NCBI RefSeq assembly: GCF_016834655.1
Contig: NZ_JAENHP010000004.1
Location: 620,001 to 684,000, forward strand
Length of the DNA: 64,000 nt
From: Paractinoplanes ovalisporus
GTDB lineage: Bacteria > Actinomycetota > Actinomycetes > Mycobacteriales > Micromonosporaceae
Reading direction: 5' to 3'
Part shown: positions 35,189-43,585 of the stretch, piece by piece
Numbering within the stretch: position 1 is the stretch's first letter
How the letters are laid out: each line of letters starts with the position of its first letter
The notes under the pieces: generated by a model
What the model was told of the DNA's origin: nothing
What the model saw: the letters and a program-made list of their open reading frames with translations, nothing else
Database searches by the model: none
Translations under genes and position numbers: made by a program

Positions 35189-36352
35189 ATGACTGACCGC
35201 ACCTGGCTCGCCCCGATGCGCGCCCGTTCGGCCGACGAGCCGCACCGGGCGTCGACACCGCTGGAACTCTTCTTCGACCTGTGTTTTGTGGTCGCGGTGT
35301 CGCTGGCCGCGGCGCCGCTGCACCACAACCTGGCCGAGGGGCACGTGCTGATCGCGCTGCGCGGCTTCCTGATGGTGTTCTTCGCGATCTGGTGGGCGTG
35401 GATGAACTTCACCTGGTTCGCCTCGGCCTACGACACCGACGACGACGTCTACCGGCTGACCACCCTGGTGCAGATCGCGGGCGCGCTGGTGCTGGCGGCC
35501 GGCGTCGACTCGGCGTTCGAGCACTCCGATTTCACCGAGATCACCATCGGCTATGTGGTGATGCGGCTGGCGCTGGTCGCGCAGTGGTTGCGGGCGGCCC
35601 GCTCCGACCCGCAACGGCGGGCGACGGCCCTGCGGTATGCGACCGGCATCGCCGCCGTTCAGGTGCTGTGGCTTCTCCGCCTTCTGCTGCCGGCCGAATC
35701 CGCCGCGACGGTTCCCGTTTTCGTGGCGCTGGTGCTGCTCGAACTGGCGGTGCCGGTCTGGGCCGAGAATGCGCCCGGGGGGCCGACCACCTTTCATCCC
35801 CGGCACATCGCCGAGCGGTACGGCCTGTTCACGCTGATCGTGCTCGGCGAATCGGTGATGGCGGCGACGGTCGCCTTCCACGACGCGTTCGACGAGCGTG
35901 CGGAATACGCGGCCGGACTGACCCGGCTCGCGGTCTCCGGCGTGGTCATCGTGTTCGCATTGTGGTGGATCTATTTCGACCGGTCGGCGCATCGCCTGCT
36001 GACCTCGTTGCGCACCTCGATCCTGTGGGGTTACGGCCACTACTTCATCTTCGGATCGGCGGCCGCGGTCGGGGCCGGGCTCGCGCTCGCGGTCGATCAC
36101 GTGACGGATCACGCGGAGATCTCGGCGACCCTGACCGCGTACGCGATCGCCGTTCCGGTTGCCGTTTATCTGTTTTTCGTGTGGTTGCTGCACGTGCGCC
36201 CGCATCAGGCCGGGCCGCTGCGGTTCGCGTACCCGGTGGGTGTGGTTCTGGTTCTTCTGACGCCGTTCGTCCCGGGCTCGATCGAATTGATCGCGGGCGT
36301 GCTCGTTCTTCTGGTCGCTCTTGGCCGCCGCACGCCGGATCCGATCACCTAG
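35189..36352 (+). CDS. low-temperature-requirement A (LtrA) family membrane protein
   Basis: A 387-aa polytopic membrane protein with about 11 helices. The LtrA hallmark STPLELFFDLCFVVAVS opens the domain, and later motifs include ERYGLFTLIVLGESVMAA and FALWWIYFDR. LtrA was named from a Listeria cold-growth mutant; its biochemical role is unresolved. The ATG at 35189 lies 2 bp after the acetyltransferase stop, so they are probably co-transcribed; the upstream in-frame extension lies inside that gene and is rejected. A small hairpin TGCCC-gaag-GGGCA (36359-36372) follows the stop. Confidence 0.87.
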   Translation: MTDRTWLAPMRARSADEPHRASTPLELFFDLCFVVAVSLAAAPLHHNLAEGHVLIALRGFLMVFFAIWWAWMNFTWFASAYDTDDDVYRLTTLVQIAGALVLAAGVDSAFEHSDFTEITIGYVVMRLALVAQWLRAARSDPQRRATALRYATGIAAVQVLWLLRLLLPAESAATVPVFVALVLLELAVPVWAENAPGGPTTFHPRHIAERYGLFTLIVLGESVMAATVAFHDAFDERAEYAAGLTRLAVSGVVIVFALWWIYFDRSAHRLLTSLRTSILWGYGHYFIFGSAAAVGAGLALAVDHVTDHAEISATLTAYAIAVPVAVYLFFVWLLHVRPHQAGPLRFAYPVGVVLVLLTPFVPGSIELIAGVLVLLVALGRRTPDPIT

Positions 36353-36575
36353 GAATGCTGCCCGAAGGGGCATGGAACGGAGAGTGCGCATCGAAGATCG
36401 GACATTTGCTTTCGCATACGGCGATAGGGCCGCGGGCGGCGAAGAATTTCCGTGACCTGCGGTAACGCGCAGGAAATGATCCCGCACAGATGCGTATCGG
36501 CGAATGTCACGGCCTAGTCACAACGTCATCGAGCGTAGTGACTTTAATGGTGATCGATCGGAAGATCCGGTGGAT

Positions 36576-36602
36576 GCGCCCCAGTGAACCCCCGCTGGGC
36601 GC
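36576..36602 (+). other. 5'-leader stem-loop before the subtilase gene
   Basis: GCGCCCCAG (36576-36584) can pair with CTGGGCGC (36595-36602), leaving one bulged C, 9 nt before the ribosome-binding site at 36612. The 36353-36624 gap otherwise shows no recognised riboswitch or gene. Confidence 0.35.
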
Positions 36603-36624
36603 CTTCCTTCCGGAGGACCCGTAC

Positions 36625-39600
36625 GTGAGACAACAATCCACATGGGGCCGGCGAACGTTCACCTCTGTGCTGGCCGTCGGCGTGGCCGCCGGCGCGACAC
36701 TGAGCAGTGCGCTGCCGGCCGCTGCGGCGCCGGGCGACCCGGTTCCCGCCGCCCTGCAGAAGGCGGCCGCGGAACCGGCCACCCCCAAGGACGCACCGGC
36801 TGACACCCTCGGCGCGCACGACGCCGATCTGCTGGCCAAGGCCGAGGCCGCTCACAAGAAGTTCGTGACCGTCATCGTCGCGACCGAGGCCGGCAAGTCG
36901 GCCGACGTGGCCGCCAAGATCAAGGCGCTCGGCGGCGTCGTGACGCGGCAGTTCGACGAGATCGGCTACGTGCTGGCCTCGGTGCCGATCGCCCAGGTGC
37001 TGACCGCCGCCAAGCTGGCCGGCGTCTCGGCCGTCGACCTCGAAGAGACGATCAGGCTGCCCGAGACCGGCGCGGCCGAGAAGTCGTCGAAGAAGCCGGC
37101 GAAGCTGGACGCGCCCGGGCCGACGACGCCCGCCGTGAACCCGTACATGCCGAACGACGAGATCGGCTCCGAGGGCTTCAAGAAGAAGAACCCGAAGTAC
37201 GACGGCCGCGGCGTCACGATCGGCATCATGGACTCCGGTGTGGACCTCGACCACCCGGCGCTGGCGAAGACGACCACCGGCGAGCGCAAGATCGTCGACT
37301 GGGTCACCGCCACCGACCCGCTGCTCGAGAGCGACGGCACCTGGCGCGCGATGCTGACCGAGGTGAGCGGCCCGTCCTTCACGTACGCGGGCTCCACCTG
37401 GAAGGCCCCCGCGGGCACCTGGCGCGTCAACCGGTTCGCCGAGTCGATCACCGCCGCCTCCGAGCCCGAGGGCGACGTCAACCGTGACGGCGACACCACC
37501 GACACGTGGGGCATCCTCTACGACCCGGTCAGCCATGACATTCGGGTCGACACCAACCAGAACTTCGACTTCACCGACGACGCCGTCATGCGGCCGTACA
37601 AGGAGAAGTTCGACGTCGGCCACTTCGGCACCGACAACCCGGCGACCGCGATCGCCGAGCGGATGCCGTTCGTCGTCGAGTACCGCGAGGACGTCGACCT
37701 GACGCCGGCCGGGGTCGACGGGGTCGCCGACTTCGTCAACATCGGCATCCCGGAGGGCCTGCACGCCTCGCACGTGGCCGGTATCGCCGCCGGTAACGAC
37801 CTGTTCGGCAACAAGGCGTTCGACGGTCAGGCGCCCGGCGCCAAGATCGTCTCGGCGCGGGCCTGCTCGTGGGGCGGCGGCTGCACCAACGCCGCGCTGA
37901 CCACCGGCATGGCCGACCTGGTGATCAACCGGGGCGTCGACGTCGTCAACATGTCGATCGGCGGCCTGCCCGCGCTCAACGACGGCAGCAACGCCCAGGC
38001 CCAGCTGTACAACCAGCTGATCACCAAGTACGGCGTGCAGCTGTTCATCTCGGCCGGCAACAGCGGCCCGGGCACCAACACGCTCGGCGAGCCGTCCGGC
38101 TCCACCGAGGTCGTCAGCGTCGCGGCCAGCATCTCCGACGACACGTGGAAGTCCAACTACGGCGCCGACACCCGCAAGGCGTTGCAGCTGTTCCCGTTCT
38201 CGTCGCGCGGCCCGCGTGAGGACGGCGGCTTCAAGCCGAACATCTCGGCCCCCGGCTCGGCGGTCTCGCTGTCGCCGCTGTGGGAGGACGTGGCCGGTCT
38301 GACCACCGTGCCCTACACCCTGCCCCCGGGCTACTCGATGCAGAACGGCACCTCGATGGCCTCCCCGCAGGCCGCCGGTGGCGCGGCTCTGCTGCTGTCG
38401 GCGGCCAAGGCCAACGGCATCAAGGTGACCCCGCCGCAGCTGCGCCGGGCGATCTACTCGTCGGCCGACCCGATCCCGGGCGAGCAGGTCAACGAGCAGG
38501 GCTACGGCCAGATGAACGTGCCCGACGCGTGGAAGCTGCTGGCCAAGAAGCCGGCCACGCGCACGTACACCTCGTCGGCCCCGGTCTGCACCCCGCTGTC
38601 CGACCTGCTGGCCACCCCGGGCCAGGGCACCGGCATCTACAACCGTTGCGCCGTCGCCGACGGTGGCCTCAAGCCGGGCCAGGTCAAGGTTCAAACGATC
38701 AAGCTGACCCGCACCAGCGGCCCGAGCTACCCGGTGCTGCACACCCTCACGTGGCAGGGCGACCGCTCGTCGTTCGTCTCGTCCCCGGTCGTCGTGCTGC
38801 CGCTGAACAAGACGGTCAGCGTCCCGGTCGTGGTGCGGGCCAAGGACGGCGTCGCGAGCGCGCTGCTCAAGGTCGACGACCCGACCACCCCGGTGATCGA
38901 CTTCGAGGTGCTCAACACGATCGTCACCGGCGTCGACACCAAGAAGCCCTCGTACGCGACCTCGTTCTCGGGCAAGGTCGACCGCGCGTCGACCACCTCG
39001 TACTACGTGACCGTTCCCGAGGGCACCAAGGCGCTGCAGGTGAACCTGTCCGGCGTCGCGTCCGGTTCGCAGACCCGCTGGATTGCGATCAACCCGTGGG
39101 GCGTCCCGGCCGAGGACACGGCGAGCGCGCTGTGCTTCACGAACTACTCCGACCCGGCCACCTGCAAGCCGGAGGAGCGGTCGTACGAGAACCCGATCCC
39201 GGGCGTCTGGGAGATCGAGGTCGAGGCCCGGCGTACGTCTCCGGTCATGGACAACCCGTTCAAGGTGAGCGCCAAGATCCAGGGTGTGACGCTGACCCCC
39301 GAGACGGTCACGCTGCCCAGCGTCACGGTGAACCAGCCGGCCGCGTTCAGCTTCAACGTCAAGAACGTGTTCGGCCCGGTGACCGTCTCGGCGCAGGGCG
39401 GCCCGCTCGGCAGCGCCAGCCGCCAGCGTCCGTCCATCGCGGAGGGTGCGAGCCAGGAGTACGAGATCGTCGTGCCGGCCGGTTCCTCGCGGCTCGACGT
39501 GAAGATCGGCAGCACGAGCGACGCCACGGCCGACCTCGACCTGTCGCTCTACCGCGACGGGGTGCTGGTGGGCCAGGACGCGGACGGTGACTCGGAGGAG

Positions 39601-39906
39601 TCGGTCTCGCTGGCGAACCCGGCGGCCGGCACCTACACCGCCGTGGTCGACGGCTACGCGGTGCCCGCGGGCACCACGGAGTACGACTACCTGGACGTCT
39701 ACTTCAGCCCGGCGCTGGGTGCGGTCTCCGTGCCGGCGACGTCGGTCACGCTGGCCAACGGCGCGTCGACGACGGTCTCGGGTACGGTCACCGCCGCGTC
39801 GGTGCCGCCCGCGGGCCGGTCCCTGTCGGCTGAGGTGGCGATCGTGACCGACGAGGGCGCGGTTGTCGGCCGCGGCCCGATCGTGATCTCGGCCGTCACC
39901 GGGTAG
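36625..39906 (+). CDS. secreted subtilisin-like (S8) protease, TPPII-like catalytic layout
   Basis: A 1093-aa exported serine protease. A signal peptide ends near AAAAPGDP (about residue 34). An I9-like propeptide (about 75-135) precedes the S8 domain, with Asp203 (IMDSGVDLDHP), His383 (HASHVAGIAAG) and Ser577 (NGTSMASPQAAGG). The 180 residues between Asp and His are an insertion like that of tripeptidyl peptidase II. Beta-rich domains follow, and a PPC-like domain (about 930-1035, DLDLSLYRDGVLVGQD) lies near the C-terminus. GTG at 36625 follows GGAGGA by 7 nt, so the upstream in-frame ATG at 36490 is rejected. A terminator follows. Confidence 0.92.
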   Translation: MRQQSTWGRRTFTSVLAVGVAAGATLSSALPAAAAPGDPVPAALQKAAAEPATPKDAPADTLGAHDADLLAKAEAAHKKFVTVIVATEAGKSADVAAKIKALGGVVTRQFDEIGYVLASVPIAQVLTAAKLAGVSAVDLEETIRLPETGAAEKSSKKPAKLDAPGPTTPAVNPYMPNDEIGSEGFKKKNPKYDGRGVTIGIMDSGVDLDHPALAKTTTGERKIVDWVTATDPLLESDGTWRAMLTEVSGPSFTYAGSTWKAPAGTWRVNRFAESITAASEPEGDVNRDGDTTDTWGILYDPVSHDIRVDTNQNFDFTDDAVMRPYKEKFDVGHFGTDNPATAIAERMPFVVEYREDVDLTPAGVDGVADFVNIGIPEGLHASHVAGIAAGNDLFGNKAFDGQAPGAKIVSARACSWGGGCTNAALTTGMADLVINRGVDVVNMSIGGLPALNDGSNAQAQLYNQLITKYGVQLFISAGNSGPGTNTLGEPSGSTEVVSVAASISDDTWKSNYGADTRKALQLFPFSSRGPREDGGFKPNISAPGSAVSLSPLWEDVAGLTTVPYTLPPGYSMQNGTSMASPQAAGGAALLLSAAKANGIKVTPPQLRRAIYSSADPIPGEQVNEQGYGQMNVPDAWKLLAKKPATRTYTSSAPVCTPLSDLLATPGQGTGIYNRCAVADGGLKPGQVKVQTIKLTRTSGPSYPVLHTLTWQGDRSSFVSSPVVVLPLNKTVSVPVVVRAKDGVASALLKVDDPTTPVIDFEVLNTIVTGVDTKKPSYATSFSGKVDRASTTSYYVTVPEGTKALQVNLSGVASGSQTRWIAINPWGVPAEDTASALCFTNYSDPATCKPEERSYENPIPGVWEIEVEARRTSPVMDNPFKVSAKIQGVTLTPETVTLPSVTVNQPAAFSFNVKNVFGPVTVSAQGGPLGSASRQRPSIAEGASQEYEIVVPAGSSRLDVKIGSTSDATADLDLSLYRDGVLVGQDADGDSEESVSLANPAAGTYTAVVDGYAVPAGTTEYDYLDVYFSPALGAVSVPATSVTLANGASTTVSGTVTAASVPPAGRSLSAEVAIVTDEGAVVGRGPIVISAVTG

Positions 39907-39923
39907 TTCTCCGGCGAGTAAGC

Positions 39924-39960
39924 AAAGGGCCCGTCCGGCGTCATGCCGGGCGGGCCCTTT
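39924..39960 (+). terminator. intrinsic terminator after the subtilase gene
   Basis: AAAGGGCCCG opens a long GC stem closing with CGGGCCCTTT, 18 bp after the stop. The A- and T-flanks make it bidirectional in form. Confidence 0.88.
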
Positions 39961-39988
39961 CATCGAGCTCTGAACCGAGGAAGGCTTC

Positions 39989-40630
39989 TTGACACTGTTT
40001 CCCCGCGTGCTGAGTGTTGTTCTAGCGCTCGCCCTGCTCACTTCGTGTGAGGCCGGCGGATCGCCTCCACCGCAGGCAATGCCCTCTTCCTCGGACGGAG
40101 CGGGCCCGGCCCGGACGAGCGTCGCGGCTGAGCCGCTCTGTGCCGTCGAGGCGCAACCCCGCCGGCTGCTGACAGCGGATGACGTGTGGTCGACGGCTGA
40201 ATCGGACGCCGCGTCCCGGGTGGCGTACGAGCTCAGCGACTCGTGTGATGACGGGCCGGACTGGCCGCAGGCGTGTGACCTGTTCGGCGACGTGCTGGGT
40301 GAGGGATGGCCCGGCTACCGGACCAACGGCGCCTACTACGTCGCGGCCCTCAGCCTGCTCGGTGTCTCCGGCGAGACGGTCAACGAGCAGTTGTTGCTGT
40401 TCCGCACACCGGAGAGCGACGGCTTGAAGATGCTGGTGGACGAGGCGCGCTCGTGCGGGTCGAAGGCCGGCGCCAGTGTCGCGGGCGCCGCGGTCCACCG
40501 GCTACCCGTGCAGGCGGCGAAGAGCCGGTATGTCGTCATCGACGCCACGGTTGCCATCCTCATCGAGGCGCCCGCCGACGTCGACGCGACTAAGTTGATC
40601 AAAGCGGCGGTGCAGCGGGCGCGGGGCTGA
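39989..40630 (+). CDS. putative lipoprotein of unknown function
   Basis: A 213-aa lipoprotein. The signal peptide ends in the lipobox LLTSC (Cys20), followed by a Gly/Pro/Ser-rich linker and a globular domain of about 160 residues with four further cysteines (PLCAVE, DSCDDG, QACDLF, RSCGSK), probably two disulphides. The start is TTG at 39989, with GAGGAAGG just upstream and no ATG or GTG that would preserve the signal peptide. Terminators lie on both sides, so it is a single-gene unit. I do not recognise the family. Confidence 0.78.
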   Translation: MTLFPRVLSVVLALALLTSCEAGGSPPPQAMPSSSDGAGPARTSVAAEPLCAVEAQPRRLLTADDVWSTAESDAASRVAYELSDSCDDGPDWPQACDLFGDVLGEGWPGYRTNGAYYVAALSLLGVSGETVNEQLLLFRTPESDGLKMLVDEARSCGSKAGASVAGAAVHRLPVQAAKSRYVVIDATVAILIEAPADVDATKLIKAAVQRARG

Positions 40631-40640
40631 CGAAGACGAA

Positions 40641-40674
40641 AAAGGCCCGCCCGGCATACGCCGCGCGGGCCTTT
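40641..40674. terminator. bidirectional terminator between convergent genes
   Basis: AAAGGCCCGC (40641-40650) and GCGGGCCTTT (40665-40674) form a near-perfect stem. It lies between the lipoprotein gene (+) and the secreted-protein gene (-). Confidence 0.88.
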
Positions 40675-40698
40675 CCCGTGAGGCCTGGCGGATCAGCG

Positions 40699-41691
40699 CT
40701 ACTGCTGGTCGATTCCGGCGATCGGGCGGCTGTCGGCCGAGAACGGCCGGTGCTCGGCCGTGGTGTCGGTGTCGACCGGCTCCTCGTGCAGGCGCGGGTC
40801 GTCGGGAGTGACGGTGGGAGCCGGCTTCTGCTTCTGCTTCTGCGGCTTGGCGACCGGCGCCCCGGTGGCCGGCGTCCCAGCGATGGGCGTCTGAGCGGTC
40901 GGTGTCCCGGCGGCGGGCATCTCGGCGGTCGGCGTCCCAGCGGCGGGCGTCCCAGCGGTCGGCATCCCGGCGGCCGAGTCCGGCACCGGAACCGCGGAAG
41001 TGGCGGGCGCCGCCGTGGCCGAGGCGGCCGGGAGGATCATCACGCCGCCCAGTGGGAGGCCGGAGATGTCGGGCTCGTCGCCGCCCTGGTTGGCCGGCTG
41101 CGCGCCGCCGAGGCCGCCGAGCAGCGGCACGCCGCCTTCGAAGCTCTCGGTCTTCGAGGACCGCCCGAGCGCGGCCGGGTCCAGCGGGCGCCCGTTGAAC
41201 GACGAGTTCTGCATCACCGGGAGCCAGAAGTTCTGGGTCTGGCCGTCGGCCATCGTGCCGTTCAGTGTGGGTAGGCCGTCCGAACCGAAGATGGGCAGGC
41301 TGCGGACGGGCAGTGAACGGCCGGAGCCGCGCACCACATCGGCGTCGGGCAGCAGCTGGGGCCGCTCGTCGCCGGCGGATTCGCGGGGCGTCAGGCCGCG
41401 CCGCGGGGTGTCACCCTCGCCCGGCAGCAGCGGGTTGAGGTCGGGCGAGTTCTGACCCGCCTTGAGCTGCGTGATCGGGGTCTTGCCGAGGGCACTGTCA
41501 CCCAGCGTGCTGCTCCGTAGTGGATTGTCCACATTGAGCCCGTTGCTCTGTCCCAGCAGGTCGGCGAGCCGCTCGTCGGCCTGCTGGGCCGCGGCGTCGG
41601 TGCCGGGCAGCAGATCGGCCTGGGCGGGCGTGGCCGCGAACAGGAAGACCCCACCGGCGATGGCCGCTCCGGCATACCACAACTTGCGCAC
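40699..41691 (-). CDS. secreted protein with C-terminal pentapeptide repeats
   Basis: A 330-aa exported protein. A signal peptide (VRKLWYAGAAIAGGVFLFAA, cleaved near TPAQA) precedes a polar region with no cysteine in the mature chain and no known motif (about 30-240, with LPVRSLPIFGSDGLPTLNG). Then come eight consecutive five-residue repeats of the type GTPxA (coding 40849-40968) and a Lys/Gln/Pro-rich tail. GTG at 41691 follows AAGGAG by 5 nt, excluding the longer reading. The repeats resemble flexible wall-spanning or glycosylated linkers. It is divergent from a TrkA-type gene. Function unknown. Confidence 0.75.
   Translation of the reverse strand: MRKLWYAGAAIAGGVFLFAATPAQADLLPGTDAAAQQADERLADLLGQSNGLNVDNPLRSSTLGDSALGKTPITQLKAGQNSPDLNPLLPGEGDTPRRGLTPRESAGDERPQLLPDADVVRGSGRSLPVRSLPIFGSDGLPTLNGTMADGQTQNFWLPVMQNSSFNGRPLDPAALGRSSKTESFEGGVPLLGGLGGAQPANQGGDEPDISGLPLGGVMILPAASATAAPATSAVPVPDSAAGMPTAGTPAAGTPTAEMPAAGTPTAQTPIAGTPATGAPVAKPQKQKQKPAPTVTPDDPRLHEEPVDTDTTAEHRPFSADSRPIAGIDQQ
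40849..40968 (-). repeat. eight 15-bp in-frame repeats (GTPxA)
   Basis: Eight 15-bp units encode, in order, GMPTA, GTPAA, GTPTA, EMPAA, GTPTA, QTPIA, GTPAT and GAPVA. The copy number is likely to vary between strains through slippage. Confidence 0.85.
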
Positions 41692-41790
41692 TGTTCTCCT
41701 TCTGGCAAGATCGGGAAAGCGATTTACCCGAATTCGGACGAAAGCGTCGGATGGGGCAACGAGCGGCCCCGCCGAGCGGTTCCGGCTGGT

Positions 41791-41796
41791 TACCAT
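41791..41796 (+). promoter_or_regulatory. -10 box, leaderless start of gene at 41804
   Basis: TACCAT ends 7 nt before the GTG at 41804. Confidence 0.5.
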
Positions 41797-41803
41797 CGCG
41801 AAC

Positions 41804-43585
41804 GTGGCTACGGAACCGATCAAGGACAATGCGAGGAAGGGTTTCGTCGCCCGGCTGAGGGACCGCAACGGCGACACCCGGCCGCATTTTGTGGTCTGCG
41901 GGTCGGACGCGCTCGTCTATACGCTGGCCGACGAACTGGCCACCTCGGGTCGCATCCGCCTGACCGTGATCACGCCGCCTGACCTGCGTCCGGCCGTTCC
42001 TGATCTGCAAGGGCTGCGGGCCCGCGGCGTACGGGTGATCACCGCGAAGCGGCTCGACGAACGCACCTTCCGCGAGGCCGGTCTGGCCGGTGCCGCCGCC
42101 CTGGCGCTGGTGATGCCCGACGACATGGTCAACCTTCACGCCGCGTTGTGTGCGCGTGCCGTCGAGGGTGACTTGCGACTCGTCATCCGCATGTTCACAA
42201 CCGGTCTCGCGTACGGGGTCCGGCGGCTCTTCGCCGATGCCGCGGTGCTCTCCGACGCCGCGATGGCCGCTCCCGCCTTCGTCGCCGCCGCGCTCGGTGA
42301 GGTCGCGCCGACCCATTTCCGGTACGCCGCCCGCACCCTCACCGTGGCCCGGCGCGGCGACGTGCCCGGCTCGTCGGCGCTGCTCACCCTGGCCACCTAC
42401 AACGACGCCGGGCGGATGACCGTGCTGCCGGCCGAACCCGACGAGCCCGCGCGCAAGCCGGTCGACCTGGTGCTGGCCGAGGCCACCGGCCGCCCGGCGG
42501 CCCAGGCGGTGACCGCCCGCCGTCTGGCCCGGGCCGGCCGCCGCCGTCGCCCGTGGCTGTCGATCGGTCGGGCCGTGCGGGTCGGGCTGACCCGCAAGCT
42601 GGGCATCGCCGTGCTGATCGCTCTCGGTCTCACGGTGATCTCGGGTGTCCTGCTGTCAAGGTTCACCGGCGTCGAGGGGTTCTGGCGGTCGATCTACATC
42701 ACGTTACTGACCGTGGTCGGCTCGTCCGATGTGGAACCCGGCAACACGCCCGCCGCCCAGGCCGCCCAGCTGGTGCTCACGCTGGCCGGGGTCGCGCTGC
42801 TCCCGCTGATCACGGCCGCGGTGGTCGACGGCGTGGTCAAGACCCGGCTGGCCCTCGACCGCGGTGAGGTGCTCAAGGTCCACTCTGGTCACATCGTGCT
42901 GGTCGGGCTGGGCACGGTCGGCACCCGGGTGCTGCGGCAGTTGATCGACCTCGGGCTCGACGTGGTCGCGGTCGACCGCGATCCGAACGCGCGCGGGGTC
43001 AAGGTGGCCGAGTCGCTGGGCGTGCCGGTGATCACCGGAGACGCGGCCCAGGAGGAGACGTTGCGGGCGGCCTCGATCGACCGCTGCCAGGCGCTGGTGG
43101 TGGTCTCGACCAACGACGCCGTCAACCTGCAGGCCGCCCTGCACGCGCGGGCCGCCCGCGAGGACATCCGCGTGGTGCTGCGGCTGTTCGACGACGACTT
43201 CGCCCAGCGGGTCGAGGCCGCCTTCAACATCAACATCTCGCGCAGCGTCTCGCGGCTGTGTGCGCCCGCCTTCGCCGCCGCCATGCGCGAGCGTGAGGTG
43301 CTGGCGACGATCCCGGTCGAGCGGCACGCGCTGCTGGTAGCCGCGGTGCGGGTGATGCCGGGCTCGGCTCTGGACGGCTCGGCTCTCGAGGTCGCGGAAC
43401 GGCCGGAGAGCACCCGCGTGATCGGCATGACCGCGGCCGGCTCGGAGTGGGTCGACTGGCTGCCCGACCGGCGGCGCGTGCTTGCGCCGGGCGACGAGGT
43501 CGTGGTCGTGGCCCGGCGGGCCGGTCTGCGGGCGCTGCTCGAAGAGGCGGCGGCCCTGCCGGACGGCTCAGCCGCCGGCGAGTGA
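41804..43585 (+). CDS. membrane protein with two TrkA_N (RCK) domains
   Basis: A 593-aa protein. A first TrkA_N domain (about residues 25-160, PHFVVCGSDALVYTLADEL) is followed by two helices (about 265-285 and 310-335) with a pore-like loop, and then a second TrkA_N domain (about 360-490) with the nucleotide motif VLVGLGTVGTRVL. A TrkA_C-like end follows. The fold resembles ligand-gated potassium channels and CASTOR-type channels. The selectivity-filter position reads TVVGSSDVEPG instead of TVGYGD, so ion specificity is doubtful. GTG at 41804 is supported by the -10 spacing. Its 3' end overlaps a convergent DUF4032 gene by 18 bp. Confidence 0.82.
   Translation: MATEPIKDNARKGFVARLRDRNGDTRPHFVVCGSDALVYTLADELATSGRIRLTVITPPDLRPAVPDLQGLRARGVRVITAKRLDERTFREAGLAGAAALALVMPDDMVNLHAALCARAVEGDLRLVIRMFTTGLAYGVRRLFADAAVLSDAAMAAPAFVAAALGEVAPTHFRYAARTLTVARRGDVPGSSALLTLATYNDAGRMTVLPAEPDEPARKPVDLVLAEATGRPAAQAVTARRLARAGRRRRPWLSIGRAVRVGLTRKLGIAVLIALGLTVISGVLLSRFTGVEGFWRSIYITLLTVVGSSDVEPGNTPAAQAAQLVLTLAGVALLPLITAAVVDGVVKTRLALDRGEVLKVHSGHIVLVGLGTVGTRVLRQLIDLGLDVVAVDRDPNARGVKVAESLGVPVITGDAAQEETLRAASIDRCQALVVVSTNDAVNLQAALHARAAREDIRVVLRLFDDDFAQRVEAAFNINISRSVSRLCAPAFAAAMREREVLATIPVERHALLVAAVRVMPGSALDGSALEVAERPESTRVIGMTAAGSEWVDWLPDRRRVLAPGDEVVVVARRAGLRALLEEAAALPDGSAAGE

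Noticed and set aside
36353..36624. Riboswitch (c-di-AMP type) before the secreted protease
   Set aside because: Such elements precede wall hydrolases in actinobacteria, but I could not find the conserved blocks here; only a short stem-loop is visible.
36544..40041. A 1165-codon open frame on the minus strand
   Set aside because: It is the antisense shadow of the subtilase gene, created by high GC. Its translation is Arg/Gly/Asp-rich with no motif, while the plus strand has signal peptide, catalytic triad and ribosome-binding site.
41525..41533. A third DnaA box TTGTCCACA
   Set aside because: It is a single copy inside the coding sequence of the secreted repeat protein and is expected by chance.
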